This document shows, one piece after another, positions 21,434 through 33,019 of a stretch of DNA of 57,186 nucleotides. Each line of letters begins with the position of its first letter. The stretch's first letter is position 1. Position numbers and translations under genes: made by a program. Source of the stretch: Rhizopus sp. PT2906 (lineage: Eukaryota; Mucoromycota; Mucoromycetes; Mucorales; Rhizopodaceae). The stretch spans positions 1 to 57,186 of the forward strand of contig JAMYHX010000270.1 in the NCBI GenBank assembly GCA_025529335.1, written 5' to 3'. The notes beneath the pieces are model-generated. The model saw only the letters and a list, made by a program, of their open reading frames with translations, made no database searches and was not told the DNA's origin.

Positions 21434-22738
21434 CTATTTCTTCTTGGCGGGAGCAGTCACGTTGAACTTGAAGTAAATGATATCACCATCTTCAACAATG
21501 TAATCCTTACCCTTTTGCATGTACTTGCCTGCAGCCTTGACAGCAGATTCAGATCCGAGTTCCTTAAGATCTTCATACTTCATGACTTCAGCCATAATGA
21601 AACCACGTTCAAAATCGGTGTGAATGACACCAGCGGCTTGTGGTGCCTTGGTATTCTTACGGATAGTCCAAGCTCTGACTTCATCAGGTCCACCAGTAAA
21701 GAAGTAGATGAGTTGAAGAGCAGCATAACCATTGACGATGATCTTGGGTAAAACAGAAGGTGCATTGTTCTCCTTTTGGATCTGTTCCTTTTCTTCAGCA
21801 CTGGCAAGAGTAAGACGGTATTCGTAAGCACCAGAGTAAGGAATCATCATGTCACCAGGTGAGTTTTCGTCGATCCAGGCTTTGATTTTGGGAAGCCACT
21901 TGTTCTTTTTGCGAATGTAATCCTTTTCACTCAAGTTGGCGAGGTAAATGACAGGCTTGGCAGTAAGAAGGTGGAGACCGTTGATAACTTCGACTTCCTT
22001 GTTGCTCCAGTTACCGTGGCGAACATCCTTACCCTGTTGAACCCATTCGAGAACCTTGGTGACAATAGCAGCTTCTTCCTTCTTGGCCTTATCGGCAGCA
22101 CTACCTCCATGACCGAGACGTTTGGCGACGTTGTTCAATTCGGTTGCTTGCTTTGTCAAGAATTCTTCATCCTTCAATCTCAATTCTTCACGAATGATAG
22201 CCATGTCACGAAGGGGTTCCAGCTCTCCTTCGACGTGAATGACATCGGGTTCATCAAATGCACGGACAACATGGAAAATGGCATCGACAGCTTTGATGTG
22301 AGACAAGAAGGCGTTACCTAAACCAGCACCAGATGCAGCACCCTTGACAAGACCTGCAATATCAATCACTGTCAACTGTTTTCAGGGTTAGTTTTTTTTT
22401 CTTTATATTTACTCTCTTTCGACTTACAAATGCAGGGATTTCCTTTGCAGGCTTATAGTGTTGACATAACCAATCGAAACGTGCATCGGGAACAGCAACA
22501 CGGGATTCTTCAGGGTCTATATGAAAAGAATATAAGTAAGCGATAGTGTGGTCAAACTATCGATGAACTTACCAATGGTACAGAAAGGGTAGTTTTCAGC
22601 AGCAGCAGAGGCATTGGTAAGGGCGTTAAAGAAGGTGGATTTACCAACGTTGGGAAGACCAACAACACCAATCTTCAAATTGTTGGAAGGACGTCCAAGC
22701 AATACCTTTTCTTCTTTAACAGCCTTCTTGGGTGGCAT
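21434..22738 (-). CDS. OLA1: Obg-like ATPase 1 (YchF/OLA1)
   Basis: A P-loop ATPase of the TRAFAC class associated with ribosomes and stress responses. Exons 22738-22573, 22516-22428 and 22375-21434 give 398 residues (human 396). Seen: MPPKK start; G1 GLPNVGKSTFFNAL (about 27-40); G2 region NYPFCTI; switch segment DPEESRVAVPDARFDWL; G3 DIAGLVKGA followed by the G-rich GAGLGNAFLSHIK; YLANLSEKDY in place of NKxD, which explains the ATP preference; and a C-terminal TGS domain with RAWTIRKNTKAPQAAGVIH and FERGFIMAEVMKYED. All family hallmarks are intact. The C/T-rich upstream sequence 22800-22850 is its likely promoter and leader. Confidence 0.97.
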
Positions 22739-24098
22739 ATCTAAATAAAGCGAAATGAATAAAAAAAGGAACTAAATTGCAAGGTGCTTTGGAACACTCA
22801 CTGTTTATTTTTTTTTAAAAAGTAAAAGAGAGAGTGAGTGAGACTTGACAATTTTAAAAATTTTAAGTCTTTTTTGAAGTCCGGTTCCGAGTTTTTGATT
22901 AGTGCGAGCTGAGTTTTAAGCCACAGGACTACGTTGGTGCCTGAATCTCACTCTTTCATTTGATGTGTATGTGTGTTAAATAAAAGGTATGAATACAAAA
23001 GGTTTTAACTGGTCAACCAATAAAGACTTTCCCATTGTCTTGAGAATTGATTATTTTTTTGCCTTTATTATGCTTCAAGAACCGTAATGAAGGTAGACTT
23101 TTCACATATGTCACATCAACTTGTATGTCCTTCTCGAATACAGATACAACTGTGTTTTTATACGAGGTATTCTCTCTAGATTGTTTATAGCTAATACATT
23201 TTAGAGATATATCATGTGTCTCATGTTTGCCTCTTTAAAGAATGATACTATGCTATTTTTCATCACACATTTGAAAACTTTAATAAAACGCAGTAAAGAA
23301 TAACTCTCGGCAAAAAAAAAGTCTATTTGAAAGGTTCAAGCTATATAATGACATTATTTCATCTGGCATAAACGATTAAGATGATTAGATATGTAGAAGA
23401 GATACTCTTTGAATCAAAATTTAATCTAATAGCTTGAACCATCAACCTTTCTTCAATGACGTACAAAAGATCATGACTTTCTCTGTAATTATATATTTGC
23501 ATATTCAAGATGCCTACTTGTTCATAATAGTATTTATCATTGTGATTGCCGATTTATCATGTGGCTGTTTTTATAATAACATTGACCGGATGTTATATAT
23601 AGTATCAAAAATATACCGCCTTTCTGTTTATACATGTTTTTAATAAGCATCGCACAAATGACAGATTCTCTTGTGTTTATACATTATTACTGGCCAACTG
23701 GAAATGAAGCAGCATCCAATGAATTTATTCGGATCATCAGTTACAACTGTCAATTGTAAGACTGGGATTACGTAGTATAATGTGAGTATGATGACAATGA
23801 GGGAAAAAGAAGTGAGCAGGGCACATGACGACCATATCTTGTCGATTCATCATTTTGCGGGGGGGGAGGAATCAAGAGATTATCTGACAGTGTGTTTTTT
23901 TATTATTAAAGATACAAAATTTGTTCAAAGTCAGTTGGATTCATGCGACAGTTTCAAATAGAAAAAAAGAGTAAATGGGTGAATATAAGATAGAATGACT
24001 ATGGAATAAAAAAAAGAGGGAGATTGAAAGGGATAAGTTGAGAGGAGAGATGAAATATACAATGACGAAGAAGAGAGAGAGATGCTAATGTAAATGGA
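22739..24098. other. Gene-poor spacer, OLA1 promoter side
   Basis: About 1.36 kb of AT-rich DNA. It contains the OLA1 promoter, an imperfect inverted repeat at 23328-23450, and a G8 run at 23859. One 69-codon ORF (23434-23643) has no motif. No gene is supported. Confidence 0.5.
23328..23450. repeat. Inverted repeat with about 84-bp centre
   Basis: GGTTCAAGCTAT (23333-23344) is exactly complementary in reverse to ATAGCTTGAACC (23429-23440). The outer GAAAGG / CCTTTC also match if a 5-nt insertion is allowed on one side. The size fits a tiny foldback or MITE-like element, but no target duplication was identified. Confidence 0.5.
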
Positions 24099-24628
24099 TT
24101 AAGCAAGATCACGGCTTTCGATGTATATCCTTGCCGATAAATCCGTTAATAGTTTCTTTTCGAGAATAAACTTTCCTTCTTTATATTTATTTTCGCTACT
24201 ATATGCCTTGACCTATTGAATAAGAAATTAATACAAAAGATAACTAATTGCGTAGTTCAACAAACATAAGTCCAACCAAGTAATGTTGAGCACTGTGTAC
24301 AGTATATATCTTTAACTCTATGTAATCCGGTTGTCATATCTCTATCCTCTGCTTTTCCATATTTAACGTTTACTCTAACAATAAAGATAAGATGAAAAAG
24401 ACGAAGGAGAAAGAGAAGAAGTACTTACACAGATTCAAACAAATATGCTTGACCATGTTGTCCATGAAATTGCTAATATATGTATTAGATAAGGTTGAAT
24501 ATATGAAAAAATAAATTTAGTTTACTCTTGATATGATGGCGTCAGAAGTAGAAAGATGTGTTTTACATTTAAGACAACCATAAATAGTCGAACTTCCTTC
24601 AAGGTAAGTACGGTAAGTGAGTCCCATA
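24099..24628 (-). CDS. Yippee-like zinc-binding protein, with an apparent one-base frameshift
   Basis: Yippee/YPEL proteins are small zinc-binding proteins with a fold shared with Mis18 and cereblon; their biochemical role is unclear. Four exons: 24628-24526, 24472-24429, 24374-24266, 24212-24099. Seen: MGLTYRTYL, then IYGCLKCKTHLSTSDAII (first CxxC), FHGQHGQAYLFESVVNV, MTTGLHRVKDIYCTQCSTLL (second CxxC), GWTY, and KYKEGKFILE, colinear with YPEL. After MGLTYRTYL the frame shifts: the genome reads CTTGGAAGGA where CTT GAA GGA would be in phase, one extra G near 24600. All later splice junctions keep the frame. Without the extra base the protein would be about 122 residues. An assembly error, recent inactivation, or an undetected upstream exon are the alternatives. 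A GTTTGT donor at 24265 is non-standard but gives the conserved WTY-VKAY join. Confidence 0.8.
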
Positions 24629-25823
24629 CGATGATATTAACTCAAGCTATTGTATAAAGAACTGTTGGTACACAACTTGATCACTGCTAAACTAAAAAAA
24701 AACCCTTGTTTTCAAAAATAGAATAAAAAGAGAGAGAGAGAAAGAGAAAGATAGCGAAGTGAGAGAGAGAGAGAACAAGTGAGAAAAAAAAAAGGTAGTG
24801 GTTTATATTCCTTTCCACAGAAATCTTTCCTTTTTAGGTTCACTAGGTGCAGGTCAGGCTATGATGTCCGGATTGGAATTCACATCACCCCTGTTGTTCC
24901 TTTTTGATAGAGTATTCATCGTCAGTGCACTTTGTATGTGCTTATAGGTCTTATGGCTATAGTACACTTTCATGGTCAACCAGGGTGAAGCTTAAAGGTA
25001 AAACAGGAAAAGCTTGGCTTAAAACAAAGACGAATATGTAGCGGCATAAAGAAATTTGAGCTACGCATTTATTCATGACAGTTGATGTAGACTGCTCGCC
25101 GTAGTAAGGCTAGTCACCCCTTGAAAGAATTATCCTTGACTCCAATGCATGACTTTATTGATGATGATAGGTTATTGACTTTTGCTCGACACAAAGAGAG
25201 ATAGAGTGTATGTAGATAGAATGATAGATTAACCCAAATCCAACTATTCTTTAAAAGCTAATATATACAAGTGAGAGTCTTTATCATTACATGTTATATT
25301 CGTGAAAATGATTGATTATGTAAAAAACTGACTTTTTTTTTTCCAAATGAAGAACAAGTTCTTTCTTGTTGGAATCTATCTTCTTTCCCTACAGCAGTAA
25401 TTAATAGCTTTATTCGATTGAAACTTTGCAAGGTTATACTTTAAAATCATGTTGTATACATTTGTATACAGCAAAGACAAATAATTTGCATTGACTCATT
25501 TATCCTTGATATTCTGACAAATGACGATACTTTCAATAGCAAGTTATGTTTTCCTATTGTATGCTCCTGAGCTAAAACTATTAGCTCTCTACAAAACTCG
25601 TCATATATCAAAAGTAATCTAGTTTTTACTCGAATATTCCTTTTATTAGATGGAATCTAACAAACCGAACAAAACTAAACTTTAACTTCATTATTTAAAC
25701 TTGGTTCACAGTTTAACTACAAGATTAATGAATAAAAAATAATGTCATATTCATTTTATACTTACCGAAGCGTTAAGGAATGCACTGCCGTTATGGACAG
25801 CGCATTAAATCCAGGGAGCACCG
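24629..25823. other. Gene-poor spacer
   Basis: Upstream of the Yippee-like gene and downstream of the Fanzor relic. It holds GA-rich runs (24728-24775) and the palindrome TATACATTTGTATA (25454-25467). I see no coding exon with recognisable motifs. Confidence 0.45.
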
Positions 25824-28037
25824 TTAATCTTCTGAAGGTCTTTTGAAGGGAAGGGGAGGACTTTCATTGTCGTATTTTGATTTGTAAACAAAGATACCAT
25901 TTATATTTAATGAACTATTCACATTACGATTCCACATCGTACCACAAGATTCACACTTGAGGACAGAGTGTACTCTTCGCTTTGATCCAGTAGCTGGGAT
26001 ATTATTTAATTGTTTGGATTTCCACTTGTTACATATCTGACTCGTTAAGTACTCGTCAACCGAAACAAACTCGGTCCTCTGTTAGATTGTTTGCATTTTC
26101 GTTTGGTGATCACATTTCTATAATGACAACATTTGTTTAGACCAAAAATAAAAGTCATGCAAGCATACGTACGCAAACTTCTTTGGACGTGAGTACAAGC
26201 TTTTAAGTGTCTTGTAGCCTATTTTTGAAACATCAAAGACATTAAAGTACCATAAAGTTAAGTCATTATCATTCTTTTGACCTGGTTTGATCTTGTTGTC
26301 ACATTGTTTGGTAAGCTTTCAGAAAGATTGAGCATCAACCTGTATACTCTTGGAATCAATCTTGTACAGAGGAAGTAAAGAAAGGTACCTTGACCCTCGA
26401 GGGTCAGTGTATGTAAGAGGCATGAATGTCTTATCTTGAATCCTTGCTTGTACTGTTTTGGCAAAGGTTTGAACAGCATCGATATCCTTTTTATCAATGT
26501 TCTTCGGTTTGCTTGTTATTTCCAAAGTCTTCTTGGAATTGATAGAAGTCAGTGTGTTTTCCTTTAATGATCCGTGCTTGCTTGTATTCAGTTTCTTGAC
26601 AAAAGGAAGTTCTTGTAACTTTCTATGGATATAACTGCTTGATGCTTTGTCTTGAGGTTCATTTCTTGAATGAACTTCTTTTGTTCCATTTCTTTCTGTA
26701 TAAAGTGTAACCATTTCATGTAGCATTGAGGTTTGGCATACAGATTAGCTTCACTTGGTACATCAGCATCATCGGAAGTATCTTACATTGACCAGAAAGT
26801 AAGAAAGCTATTGACAATGGTCTAATGTCGTTCAATTCGATCAACAGTGGACGGTCAGACAGACTTGGGATTTATCTTTTGTTGAAAGATATGCTTTGCT
26901 AAAGACTTATGTTGTTTGACTGTTAAACTATCACCACAAAAGTAAGGAGAAGTCTTTTCGGACAGGACATTAAGAATATGTCTGCTAGTTCGACCTTCAC
27001 AAGTAGAGCATACGTAGTTGCGGGCCAGTGTTTAATATTGCTTAGCCATGGATGATACAATGGTCATATATCCTTTACTTGCGTACTTGTTCAAGTCATA
27101 TTGAGTAAGAGAAGTGGATTCACAAAAAGTCTTGAAGCTCTCCTTGATACTATCAGGGGCATGTTTTCCTTGGCCAGCAAAGATGAAAAATACGTTGTAG
27201 AACAGGTTTTGAGTGACTACAGGTAGTTCTTCACCATTCTCGAGAAGTTCCAAGAAATAGTAATTAGTAAAAATGGAGCTAGCATATACTAGTTGAGTAA
27301 TATGGTCAGCTACTTCTTGAATCAATGTAACGAACTTGGGATATCTGCGAGTATTAGCCAAAGATGTCTTGATTACAAAAGTTTTCTCGACGGCATCCTT
27401 GGGCTTTGGAAACTTCGTTTTTGACTTATTCATAGGACACAACTTGTTAGAGGAGCGAGAGTGATCGGTTCCACCACAAGAAGAACAACTAACTTGTTTT
27501 TGCTCATTTCCTATCATCTTGTTCTTTTCTTTCTCCTTTTTAAGTGCTTTAGTCTTATCAACCTTGTCTTGATATTTCTTGGAGGTCTTGATAGGAGCAG
27601 GAGTACAGCTAGTGGAAGGAGTAGGAGCAGGTAATACAGCTTGAATACTTGTATCTTTGTTGGCTGTAGACATATGTGTCTTGTCACTGGTAACAGCATT
27701 TGAGGGACCAGGAGCAGATGTGCCTTTTTTAACAGCTTTCAAAGTAGTATGAATGTTCTTTTCTATTGCAACATTTAGTTAGAAAACAGATAGAACTAAT
27801 AGATGTTATCTTTACATTTTCTAAGTAACGGAGCTTCTTGAAAATCATCATCACTTGCTTCAAAAGCTGTATTTTTGAATGAATTTGCTTGCGTTTGTGC
27901 AAACAAAGAAGGGAACCCGCAATCAATAGCTAATGGACTCTTAATAAATGTCATATCGACTATATATCTTACATACCTTTCCCTTTGTTGCGCTTTGCCT
28001 TTGGAGGCGGAGGGTCGCCATCTTTCTTTCGCTTCAT
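25824..28037 (-). pseudogene. Decayed Fanzor (eukaryotic TnpB-like RNA-guided nuclease) gene
   Basis: Fanzor proteins are transposon-borne relatives of TnpB/Cas12. Candidate start at 28037 (MKRKKDGDPPPPKAK...). A zinc-knuckle-like CSSCGGTDHS...LCPMNK lies at about 27450-27485, and a long helical region follows to 27032. Later fragments in changing frames include SLLPLYKIDSKSIQVDAQSF (26319 side). The C-terminal part reads VDEYLTSQICNKW, then VLKCESCGTMWNRN and VNSSLNI, ending at 25824. This matches the TnpB/Fanzor end: a TS..C..C half and a second CxxC, then RDxNAxxNI. Two critical changes are visible: the second Cys of the first pair is Trp (26022-26024) and the last RuvC Asp is Asn (25923-25925). 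Frameshifts at about 27030, 26870 and 26320, and a stop just before VDEY, show that it cannot make an active nuclease. An associated guide RNA was not identified. Confidence 0.75.
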
Positions 28038-28486
28038 GTTGAAGTAAAGAAAAAGGAAAAAGAAAGGAAAAAGTAACTATGTTAGCTTTGTCATGCTAAA
28101 ATAACGATTGACAACTTTTTTTATGAACAAGATCTGGTCGGCTCAAATTGACTGATATAAATCACACTTTTTATTGGACAGACCTCCTCAATTTTGACGA
28201 CGTGTGTTAACACTACACCTTTATTTACCAGGTCATATCTTCCATAGAACCAGATCAAAGAGGTCGTGCTCAATAAAAAACTTTCCTGCTTCGTCCAGAT
28301 ACTCAATCAAGTCAGGACTGTTGAGAAAATACAACTTTACTACTTTTCAAGATTAGAAGAATATTTATAGACCTTGATCGAATAATATAATGGTATATTA
28401 AAATGTTGTCAGAATGATCCTTTATATAAATATCCATTTTTTTTTCTTTAGATGTTTATATCTTCTCAATTTATTTAACTTTTATC
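28038..28486. other. Spacer between two decayed genes
   Basis: AT-rich. A 61-codon minus-strand ORF (28121-28306) has no motif. Probably promoter remains of both flanking relics. Confidence 0.35.
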
Positions 28487-28969
28487 ATGCGCCTGAATAT
28501 GGAAGTCTATAACCTCACTGTTACCTCTATTCATGTGATCACTCTTTACCAAAATGGGGGCACGTGAGCAAAAATGAACGTTGGCAATCAAAGCTATTTG
28601 ATAGCCATCGTAAGCTATCATCCTGATCTTATCGAGTAAATGATCAGAAACTTTCAAATAAACTCTGCACATTTCGTTAAGGGTAAGTACAAACGATTTA
28701 TTACAAAATGATAATCCTGCTTAAAAGACATTACTATAGGTGATGTATCTGTCGGCTTTTGGAATAACGCCAATGGTAGAGCACAAGCAAGTTTAACCGT
28801 AAATGTTAACCAGATTACCACCAGAGAGCATTCAATTTCCAGCGAAAATTGTGATGAAGAAACAAGGAAAACATTTGTATATAGTCATTGTCTTAAAAAC
28901 TGGGATGACAATGTAGTTTCTGAAGGCTTAAGGGCTTCGCCCTTTGTGATGAGTAAGGGCAAATGCTAA
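28487..28969 (+). pseudogene. Decayed two-exon gene of unknown family
   Basis: A frame beginning MRLNMEVYNLTVTSIHVITL runs through a TGA (28559) and a TAA (28637), both inside otherwise coding-like sequence, then meets a perfect donor (GTAAGT at 28682). An acceptor at about 28740 keeps the frame and continues GDVSVGFWNNANGRAQASL to a stop at 28967-28969. Retained splice sites with two in-frame stops indicate recent decay. I do not recognise the product; a mobile-element accessory gene is possible, since a hairpin typical of repeats lies in the last exon and helicase and Fanzor relics flank it. Confidence 0.45.
28930..28943. repeat. Short GC hairpin AAGGGC-TTC-GCCCTT region
   Basis: AAGGGCTTCGCCCTT forms a six-base stem with a three-base loop in an AT-rich setting. 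It looks like a rho-independent terminator, but this is a eukaryotic genome; an element end or structural repeat is more likely. Confidence 0.5.
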
Positions 28970-29249
28970 TACGACGCTTTATTTAAGCGAATGGCTAAAT
29001 TTGAATTTTTGTGCGCCCAACGGCATACTCCGACTCCTCTCTGCATGCTTATTTATTGATACAATAGTACTATATAGATGGTTTCATACAATTAAGGCTT
29101 ATTCATAATAGAGAGCATATGATTTAAATAGGTTATTCGTAAATATTTATGTGTTGAAAAGAACGGCATAGTCATAAAGGATTTATAATTGTAGGCATAG
29201 GTTTGTTTGATGATTAGATGATGTGTAAAACAGTTGGGCATATTAGTGA

Positions 29250-29545
29250 AGTAATAACTCTGGATAGACAACATTGTTGGTTGTATTTGAGTTTTCTGGC
29301 AAAAGGACTGAGATGCCAGAAAGAGAAGCGACTCTTGATAGAGCGACATATAGCTGTCCATGCATAAATGATGGTCTTCTGAGATTGATGCTATATGTTT
29401 TAATGATTGGCCGTGTGATTTGTTAATTCATAGCAAAGCATAATTTAACAGGAAATTGCTTTCTTGTTAAAGTGAATGGCAATTATCCTTCTCGTTTTGA
29501 CAGCATAAATCGAGGTATAAGTTCTAATGGAATCTCACAGTTTAT
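29250..29545 (-). mobile_element. Relic of a PIF1/Helitron-type helicase C terminus
   Basis: Minus-strand fragments match the end of PIF1-family helicases as found in Helitrons. ELIPRFMLSKREG runs into LPFTLTRKQFPVKLCFAM, then a region that reads INKSHGQSL if one or two bases are restored (motif V normally TINKSQGQS), then HGQLYVALSRVASLSGISVL (motif VI, VALSRV). Frame changes occur near 29435 and 29345. The remaining domains (Rep, Walker A) are not in the window, so it is a truncated relic. A pseudogene of a host PIF1 is a less likely alternative. Confidence 0.7.
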
Positions 29546-30621
29546 TTTTTGATTCCGAGTCAAATAAGAACAGAAAAAAGAGTGTGTGAAGTGCATTGCG
29601 AACAAGCAACCAGCAAGGTGGATTTTTATTCTCCGCAACTTGTTTTTCTCTGCAGCCACAAGCACGGTGTATTAATGTAGGATACACACGAGTGTAAAGA
29701 CAACACCTTTAAATAGGATCTTCGCTTCTCGTGTTTACATCACCTTAATCGGCAACACCACAAGTAGATGAGCCTTTCTTAGTACAGTAATAGGAATGGC
29801 TAATAAACTCATCTATATCATCTTGTAAGTAATCCATGAGTGACGCTTAGTTTATAGTAAACCATAGAGAAAGAAGGGAAAAGAATAAATAACCAAGAAA
29901 GCGTGGGTGACAATTGACAAGATTAAGTTCTTTCCGATTTATATGCAGAGACAATCTCGGGGTTGCACACATAAACTGTAATTAAATGATTTGCTTCCTA
30001 CTCTGTTATTCTCTTTTTCGTATTAATAAACCAAATGCTTATAATTTAATAGAGAACAAGAAAGAAAACAGTGTAGAATAAAAAAGCAAAAAACAAGTGT
30101 CTATTTGAATTATTTGTTGCAAGATGTCACTTTCGGTGCACTTCCGAAGTTGCTGATCTTGTGTTTCTTTTAATTAGAATTGTCTTTAATACTTTTATAT
30201 GCATCATAAACATGTTTAAGCATTTAATAATAATACTTTTCTAAAAAAAATCCAAGCAAATATTGGAGCATGTTAAACCTTTTTTGTTGGTAAAAGAAAA
30301 AAAAATGTTTGTATCCCCCGCCAAAAAGACGAGAACGCCCCTGCTTTTTGTAATATATTTTTAGTTATTTATTTATCTCTCTTTCTTCAATACACACACA
30401 CGTACACCCTTTCTCCCTTTCAAATCTTTCAACTTCCTCCCTTTTTTCCCTTTTCTTTTCTTTTTTTTTCCTTTTCTTTCTTTCTTTTTATATTTTTTCA
30501 TTTCGTCTTTTTAGTACTTTTTTTTATCGGAAAGCACACACATTTGTTCCCCGACTAATAGAAAGAAAATACATACAAACAGGGACAGAAATAATATAAA
30601 GTAGGGTCATTGCAGAACATC
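29546..30621. other. Upstream region of the PUF gene
   Basis: The left part may hold further helicase relic. From 30360 to 30535 the sequence is strongly C/T-rich (CTTTCTCCC, TTTCCCTTTTC), typical of a long pyrimidine-rich promoter and leader. No gene is seen. Confidence 0.45.
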
Positions 30622-32983
30622 ATGGCCAACTCAGGTACCGATTCCACTAATTCACTCAATGACAATGACTCCAATTGTTCACCGAGGTATGACACTTTAA
30701 TTTTTTTGTTTCTAATATGCATAACGCGTTCATGTGTAGTAGCAACACCAATTATTTAACAACGAAAACATGGCATAAAAAATTGACTCAAGAACCTTTA
30801 TGTCGACCTCGTGCTGAGACAGCACCTCCAGATCCTGTGATACCCAACAATATGCGTAACCCAACCCATGTTTTCACTAGCAGTCTATTCAACGCACAGA
30901 GTCAACCCCTCTGGGACGGTCAACCACATAGCCCTACTTCAGATCAGTTACTCAGAGAGGACAGTCATCATACGATTGCTAGTACATTTGCCTCTTTAGG
31001 ATTAGATGATAGTCGAACTTTAGACAATAGACGTACAATTCATGCAAGTCATTCATATTCTTCACTTCAATTCTTGGCTGAAACTCATCAACAACAACAA
31101 CAACAACAGATTCCATATGATTCCTTTTTAAAACAACGTCCTCCTCTGATGGACCTTAGACTTCAAGGAAATAGACCAAGAGCAATGAGTGCTGTTGATT
31201 CTTTAGAAGAACAACAACAGCAGGACCATTCTCCTTTTCAGTCCATATGGCATCCTCGGCTTCCGTTAGAAAACAACATCCGTCGTCCGTTCCTACGCAA
31301 CTCAAACAGCAGTGCTGATCTGCTAGAGATGATGGCAAGACAAAGAAAGGCCAGCACGGCCAGTTCATCCCCCATCTACCACCAGGATGAGCCTGAGTTG
31401 GCAACACCACCTACCGCATGGGAATCCTTTGAAGACGCCGAGATCGTCCCTCATGGTCAAATACCGAGTCGTTCTTTATGGATTGGACAGCTCGACCTTA
31501 GCATCACAACCAACGATTTGAATAATTTGTTTTCAAAGTTTGGGTCTATTGAAAGTATAAGGATCTTACCGGACCGTGAGTGTGCGTTTATCAATTACTT
31601 TGGGGTCGAAGAAGCATTGAGAGCCAAGGATGCGTTGATTCACAAGATGAACAGTAAACTTGGCAATTCAACCATCAAGGTCGGATTTGGAAAATCTGAA
31701 TCAGTGCCACAACAGCTGTCTTCCTCAACATCATCACAATCATCTCAGTCTCAACTGCTGACTGACAGTGTTCAAGAACCCACCCGAGCGTTATGTAAGT
31801 TAAAAGGCAATAGGAAACAGTTACTTATGTTCTTAATAGGGATTGGAAATATTCCAAACAACACAACCCAGGTTGCTTTGGGAACCGTCTTTTCCACCTT
31901 CGGAGCGATCGAATCCGTCCGTGTGCTGCCCCACAAAAACTGCGGATTTATCAATTTTTTTAATCTGGAAGATGCCATCCGAGCTAAAAAGTCATTACAT
32001 AATCGAGAGATCATGGGACCAGGCACAGGCATGATCAAGATTGGATATGCAAAAGTGCCTTCGCTCAAGACGATGGAAGATGATGTCGAAAAGGAACATC
32101 AACAGTACCAGCAGCAAATGATGATGTATATGATGACCGAGATGATGACACATAATCCCAACATGGTGTCAGCCATTATATCAGAACGAAAGATGATCAT
32201 GCAGGATTTTGGTGAAGATGAAAAGGATGGTCCGATGTTTCAAGGTGAGGGTTGCACCAATAATAATAAAAAGAAGGATATAAGCTTAATTTTGTAACTT
32301 AGTGCTTCATTTGCCTCAGCATTACTTCCATACTATACCAGCTGCTCCCGAGTTGGGCCAATCTAGAAAGGTCGATATTGCGAAATTAAGAGATATCCGG
32401 AAAAGATTGGATAATGGTCAAATCTCGGTAAAGGAACTGGAAGTCATTGCGGTTGAATGTTTAGATGAGTTGGTGGAACTTTGTAGCGGTAAGATGGAAA
32501 CCATGTTAAGACAAACAGAAATAAACCCATACCTGTCTATAGACTATATCGGCAACACGGTCATTCAACGATTATTTGAAAAATGTTCAGAGATGACCAA
32601 GTCTCTTATGCTTGAACGAGTAGCGCCTTATTTAGCTTCGATTGGTGTGCACAAGAACGGAACCTGGGCCGCTCAAAAGATTATTGACACGGCAAAACTT
32701 CCTGCGCAGGTATAAAATCAAAAAATAGTAACCTACATTCATATGTTAAAAAAAAAGAAATAGGTGAATCTTATTTGCGAACATATTAAACCCTATGTGC
32801 CCGCACTCTTGTTGGATCAGTTTGGCAATTATGTTGTTCAGTGTTGTCTCAGTCTTGGTCCCTTACAGAATCAGTTCATCTTTGACGCTATTGTTGACTC
32901 ATGTTGGGAAATTGCTCAAGGACGCTTCGGCGCGCGAGCCGTTCGTGCCACACTGGAGAGTCCCCATGTTACCAAACGACAGC

Positions 32984-33019
<36 letters not shown>

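Noticed and set aside
23434..23643. 69-codon ORF in the spacer after OLA1.
   Set aside because: Hydrophobic, AT-driven composition, no motif, and it overlaps the arm of the inverted repeat.
25824..28037. An active RNA-guided nuclease or CRISPR-like system.
   Set aside because: Frameshifts, a stop and loss of the final RuvC Asp and a zinc ligand exclude activity; no repeat-spacer array is present anywhere.
28930..28943. GC hairpin resembling a bacterial rho-independent terminator.
   Set aside because: The genome is clearly eukaryotic and the hairpin lies inside the decayed gene's last exon; no such termination applies.
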